From Alphaproteobacteria bacterium (GTDB lineage: Bacteria; Pseudomonadota; Alphaproteobacteria; Micavibrionales; Micavibrionaceae): a DNA stretch of 64,000 nucleotides. The translations under genes were made by a program, and so were the position numbers. The stretch spans positions 1 through 64,000 of the forward strand of contig JAGNLJ010000001.1 in NCBI GenBank assembly GCA_017999645.1, read 5' to 3'. Shown here one piece after another: positions 61,411 to 64,000 of this stretch (positions are counted from its first letter, which is position 1; every line of letters starts with the position of its first letter). The notes under the pieces were generated by a model. It was not told where the DNA came from and searched no databases. It saw only the letters and a program-made list of their open reading frames with translations.

Positions 61411-62814
61411 ATGGCCACCGAAAAGAAAAAATCACAAAAGCAGCCACCCGTTGACGCCAACGAGGAATGGAAGGCGCTTCGCGAAGGCTGGGCCGCCGGA
61501 CAGGTCAGCAGGGCGCATGCGCATCTGCTAGCGAAGTTTGATACGGATGAAGAGATGCCCTTGTCGCGGCATTTATTGCTGCTGTCGATCGCCGCGTTTT
61601 TCATCTTGTTTTTCATCTGGGCTAATCTGGCGCCACTGGACGAGGTGGCGCGCGGCGAAGGAAAAATTATTCCCTCGGGCGACGTTCAATCCATCCAGCG
61701 GGAAGAATCCGGTATTATCGAGGAAATCCTGGTGCGGGAAGGCGATGAAGTGACCAAGGACCAGATCCTGATGCGGCTGTCGGATATTGCAGCGTCGTCA
61801 GATCTTGGCGCGAACCAAGCGCGTTATCTTGGCCTCCTGGCCACCATCACGCGCCTGCAGGCGGAAGCCGAAGGCAAGACGAGCTTTGAATTTTCCGAAG
61901 ATATCATCAAGAATGCGCCGAGAAGCGTGACCGAAGAGATGAACTCATTCCGCGCCAACCAGACGCAATTGCAGGGGCAGCTTAATATCTTCATGCAGCA
62001 GCAGAGCCAGCGCGAACAGGAGGTGCGCGAGCTCAGCCAGCGCGCCAGCGACATACGCGGCGTTATAGCCTTGCAGCGCGAGGAAAAAGCCATGGTCGAG
62101 CCACTGGTGGCGAAGGGTTCGGCGCCGAAGATGGAATTGCTGCAACTTGAGCGCACGATCAAGGAAAAACAGACGGAGCTTAACAGCGTGCAATCGAACC
62201 TGCCGCGCGCGCAATCGGCGGTGAATGAAGCGAAGGCGCGGATTGAAGATCTGAAATCCTCGGCCAAGGCGCAGGCGCAGACGGAATTGTCGGCCAAGCT
62301 GATCGAGATGAACGAGGCCAAGGCGCGCGTTTCAGGATTGACCGAGCGTAAGACGCGTAAAGAGATCAGGGCGCCGGTCGACGGGATTATCCAGGAAATC
62401 ACGGTCAACACGATCGGCGGCGTGGTCAAGCCGGGCGAAGACATCATCAAGGTCGTTCCCAAGAATGACCAGCTGGTTGTCGAGGCGCGGGTGCGGCCTG
62501 CCGACCGTGCCTTCATTCACGTCGGCCAGAGAGCCGTGGTCAAATTGTCGTCGTATGATTTTTCGATTTACGGCGGGTTGGACGGCAAGCTGGTTTATAT
62601 TTCACAGGATACGTTCGAAGACCAGAAGGGCAATACGTATTACAACGTCCGGGTGGAGACGGATAAGAATCACCTGATGCATTACGGCGAAAGAAAAGAA
62701 ATCACGACGGGCATGGTGGCGACAGCCGACATCCTGACGGGCAAGAAAACGGTTATGCAGTATTTACTGAAGCCGTTCGTGAAGACGCTCGATAACGCGA
62801 TGAACGAGCGCTAG
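61411..62814 (+). CDS. HlyD/LapC-type membrane fusion protein
   Basis: This 467-residue periplasmic adaptor joins the ABC exporter to the TolC-like channel. It has a membrane helix at about 56-75 (LLLLSIAAFFILFFIWANLA), a lipoyl-like half (GKIIPSGDVQSIQREESGII), a long coiled coil (about 165-310) and a beta-barrel C-terminal part (KEIRAPVDGIIQEITVNTIG). ATG 61411 is used; a TTG codon two codons ahead overlaps the previous stop. It ends 4 bases into the convergent SpoIIAA-like gene. Confidence 0.95.
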   Translation: MATEKKKSQKQPPVDANEEWKALREGWAAGQVSRAHAHLLAKFDTDEEMPLSRHLLLLSIAAFFILFFIWANLAPLDEVARGEGKIIPSGDVQSIQREESGIIEEILVREGDEVTKDQILMRLSDIAASSDLGANQARYLGLLATITRLQAEAEGKTSFEFSEDIIKNAPRSVTEEMNSFRANQTQLQGQLNIFMQQQSQREQEVRELSQRASDIRGVIALQREEKAMVEPLVAKGSAPKMELLQLERTIKEKQTELNSVQSNLPRAQSAVNEAKARIEDLKSSAKAQAQTELSAKLIEMNEAKARVSGLTERKTRKEIRAPVDGIIQEITVNTIGGVVKPGEDIIKVVPKNDQLVVEARVRPADRAFIHVGQRAVVKLSSYDFSIYGGLDGKLVYISQDTFEDQKGNTYYNVRVETDKNHLMHYGERKEITTGMVATADILTGKKTVMQYLLKPFVKTLDNAMNER

Positions 62815-63209
62815 TTCTTTATCCACTGCAGAGCTTCATCCAGTTTCCCGGCTTCGAAGAAGCGGATTTCACCGCCGAAAAGCTTACGCGTCATTTTGAC
62901 CTGGAAGATGCGCGCCTCGGGCGGGTTTACATAGGCGAATTTGCGGGCGTATTTTCCGTGGTCGATGATGAACTGGAAGCTGCGGGCGGCGGCCTCCTTG
63001 CTCCAGCCTTTATATTCATCGTCGTAATTGACCAGCATGCCGAATTTATGGCCCTTGTCGACCATTTCGGCGATGGGGTCGCAGACGCAGGTTTCATATT
63101 CCTCGACGTCCACGATATTCGTGTACGTGACGCACAGCGTGCTGTCATCGCTTTCGGGCAGGGTAATGATATTGGTGTCCGAACAAGGCTTTTTAATCAT
63201 CTGGCCCAT
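62811..63209 (-). CDS. SpoIIAA-like (STAS-fold) protein
   Basis: This 132-residue cytosolic protein has the STAS-like SpoIIAA fold: LCVTYTNIVDVEEYETCVCD at the start, a strand-helix unit KFGMLVNYDDEYKGWSKEAA, and FAYVNPPEARIFQVKMTRKL towards the end. STAS-type proteins usually act in partner switching or lipid signalling. AGGAG ten bases ahead supports ATG 63209 over an upstream in-frame start. Function here unknown. Confidence 0.83.
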   Translation of the reverse strand: MGQMIKKPCSDTNIITLPESDDSTLCVTYTNIVDVEEYETCVCDPIAEMVDKGHKFGMLVNYDDEYKGWSKEAAARSFQFIIDHGKYARKFAYVNPPEARIFQVKMTRKLFGGEIRFFEAGKLDEALQWIKN

Positions 63210-63350
63210 GGCTGAATATCTCCTATTGGGGGCGGCAAAAAACACTTCGGTGTTTTGCAGGCCTGTTGTATTGAGTATTGCTTGAGCTGGGCTATAAAAA
63301 TGGCATGATAACGGAACAAAATGCAAGATTTACACAGGAAAGCTGCCCCG

Positions 63351-64000
63351 ATGGGCGATAAAAACGTCAATATTACGCTTCCGGACGGGTCGGTACGGTC
63401 GTATGGAGCCGGGGTCACGGGGCTGGAAATAGCCGATTCCATTGCAAAATCGCTGGCCAAGGCGGCTGTGGGCGTGTCCGTCGACGGCCAGATCTGCGAT
63501 TTGTCGCTTCCCATACGCAAAGATGCAAAAGTGGCGATTATCCGCCGCCAGGACGACGCGGCGCTGGAAATGATTCGTCATGATGCCGCACACGTGCTGG
63601 CCGAGGCGGTGCAGGGATTGTTCCCCGGTACGCAGGTGACGATCGGGCCGACGATTGAAAACGGATTTTATTACGACTTCGCCCGGAACGAGCCTTTTTC
63701 GACCGAGGATTTCGCGGCGATTGAAAAAGAGATGCGCAGGATCGTCGAGCGCGGTGCGCCCTTCACGCGCGAAGTGTGGGACCGCGACGAGGCGATCAAG
63801 TTTTTCAAGAACAAGGGCGAGAATTACAAGGCGGAGTTGATTCAAGACCTGCCTGTGACCGAAGAGATTAAAATCTACAAGCAGGGCGAGTGGACGGATT
63901 TGTGCCGCGGGCCACATATGCCGACGACGAAGCATGTCGGGAATGCTTTTAAGCTTCTGAAGGTGGCGGGCGCGTACTGGCGCGGCGATCATAACAAGGC
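63351..64000 (+). CDS. thrS: Threonyl-tRNA synthetase, N-terminal part
   Basis: ThrRS charges tRNA-Thr. Only the first 216 codons lie in the window. A TGS domain ([20 protein letters not shown]) is followed by the second editing domain with the [11 protein letters not shown] zinc/hydrolase motif, [13 protein letters not shown] and [11 protein letters not shown]. The start is ATG 63351; the in-frame ATG at 63321 gives a ten-residue extension without family support. The catalytic core lies beyond the window. Confidence 0.95.
   Translation, partial: MGDKNVNITLPDGSVRSYGAGVTGLEIADSIAKSLAKAAVGVSVDGQICDLSLPIRKDAKVAIIRRQDDAALEMIRHDAAHVLAEAVQGLFPGTQVTIGPTIENGFYYDFARNEPFSTEDFAAIEKEMRRIVERGAPFTREVWDRDEAIKFFKNKGENYKAELIQDLPVTEEIKIYKQGEWTDLCRGPHMPTTKHVGNAFKLLKVAGAYWRGDHNK

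Noticed and set aside
1..64000. CGTACG seems frequent
   Set aside because: I counted about 24 copies against about 16 expected, so it is not a strong enrichment and no uptake-signal or similar use is claimed.
1..64000. CRISPR arrays, insertion sequences and prophage genes
   Set aside because: No direct-repeat/spacer pattern, transposase or phage structural gene is present; only short dispersed repeats are seen.

Overview
The window looks like a chromosome segment of an alphaproteobacterium, possibly of the Rhodospirillales/Micavibrio type (inference). Support comes from the mix of genes: a split hisB/hisH/hisA/hisF/hisE cluster with a HIT gene after it, the alphaproteobacterial type of serC, a complex I NDUFA9-like protein, a YifB/ComM ATPase, Gram-negative envelope genes (porin end, SurA, GT9/GT4 glycosyltransferases, TolC-type type I secretion) and CtrA-type (TTAA-N7-TTAA) and CcrM-type (GANTC) sites upstream of a giant adhesin gene. 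Most of the window is ordinary, densely packed, moderately GC-rich housekeeping DNA, broken by more AT-rich stretches that carry genes of unknown function.

Layout. 1-7.6 kb: porin end, yggS, a truncated OmpR-like regulator, Smr protein, UPF0114 membrane protein and several unknown genes. 7.6-8.2 kb: a gene-free stretch made of palindromes and dispersed repeats. 8.2-14.8 kb: histidine biosynthesis (hisB, hisD reversed, hisH, hisA, hisF, hisE) interrupted by an acetyltransferase and a 34-residue Cys-rich microprotein, then panD and a HIT hydrolase. 14.8-24.2 kb: Sel1 protein, comM, LOG hydrolase, GGDEF protein and uvrD. 24.3-31.2 kb: NDUFA9-like protein, surA-rsmA, gmk, SDR, ArsR regulator and two coupled glycosyltransferases. 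31.2-38.4 kb: hydrolase, a pair of tandem paralogues of unknown family, tRNA-Ser(GGA) followed by a copy of its 3' end, an aquaporin-like channel, an EF-hand protein, an AsmA-like protein and a MATE exporter. 38.5-43 kb: sulfotransferase, RTX/DUF4114 protein, methyltransferase and a lone ClpB-NBD1-like ATPase. 43.2-49 kb: serB, serC and serA, with two orphan FtsH-type M41 peptidase genes and a 51-residue gene lying between serC and serA. 49-50.3 kb: three small envelope proteins.

The most interesting part is 50.26-62.8 kb. A 1.3-kb gene-free region holds a candidate structured RNA of about 500 nt on the minus strand, a dense cluster of GANTC sites, and three perfect TTAA-N7-TTAA boxes placed around a sigma70-like promoter. 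Directly downstream lie a 1953-residue repeat/VWA/RTX adhesin and its complete type I secretion apparatus (TolC-like outer membrane protein, ABC transporter with a C39-like domain, HlyD-type adaptor). The simplest reading is a cell-cycle-controlled surface adhesin, with the adjacent RNA as a possible further regulator. The window closes with a SpoIIAA-like protein and the 5' part of thrS.
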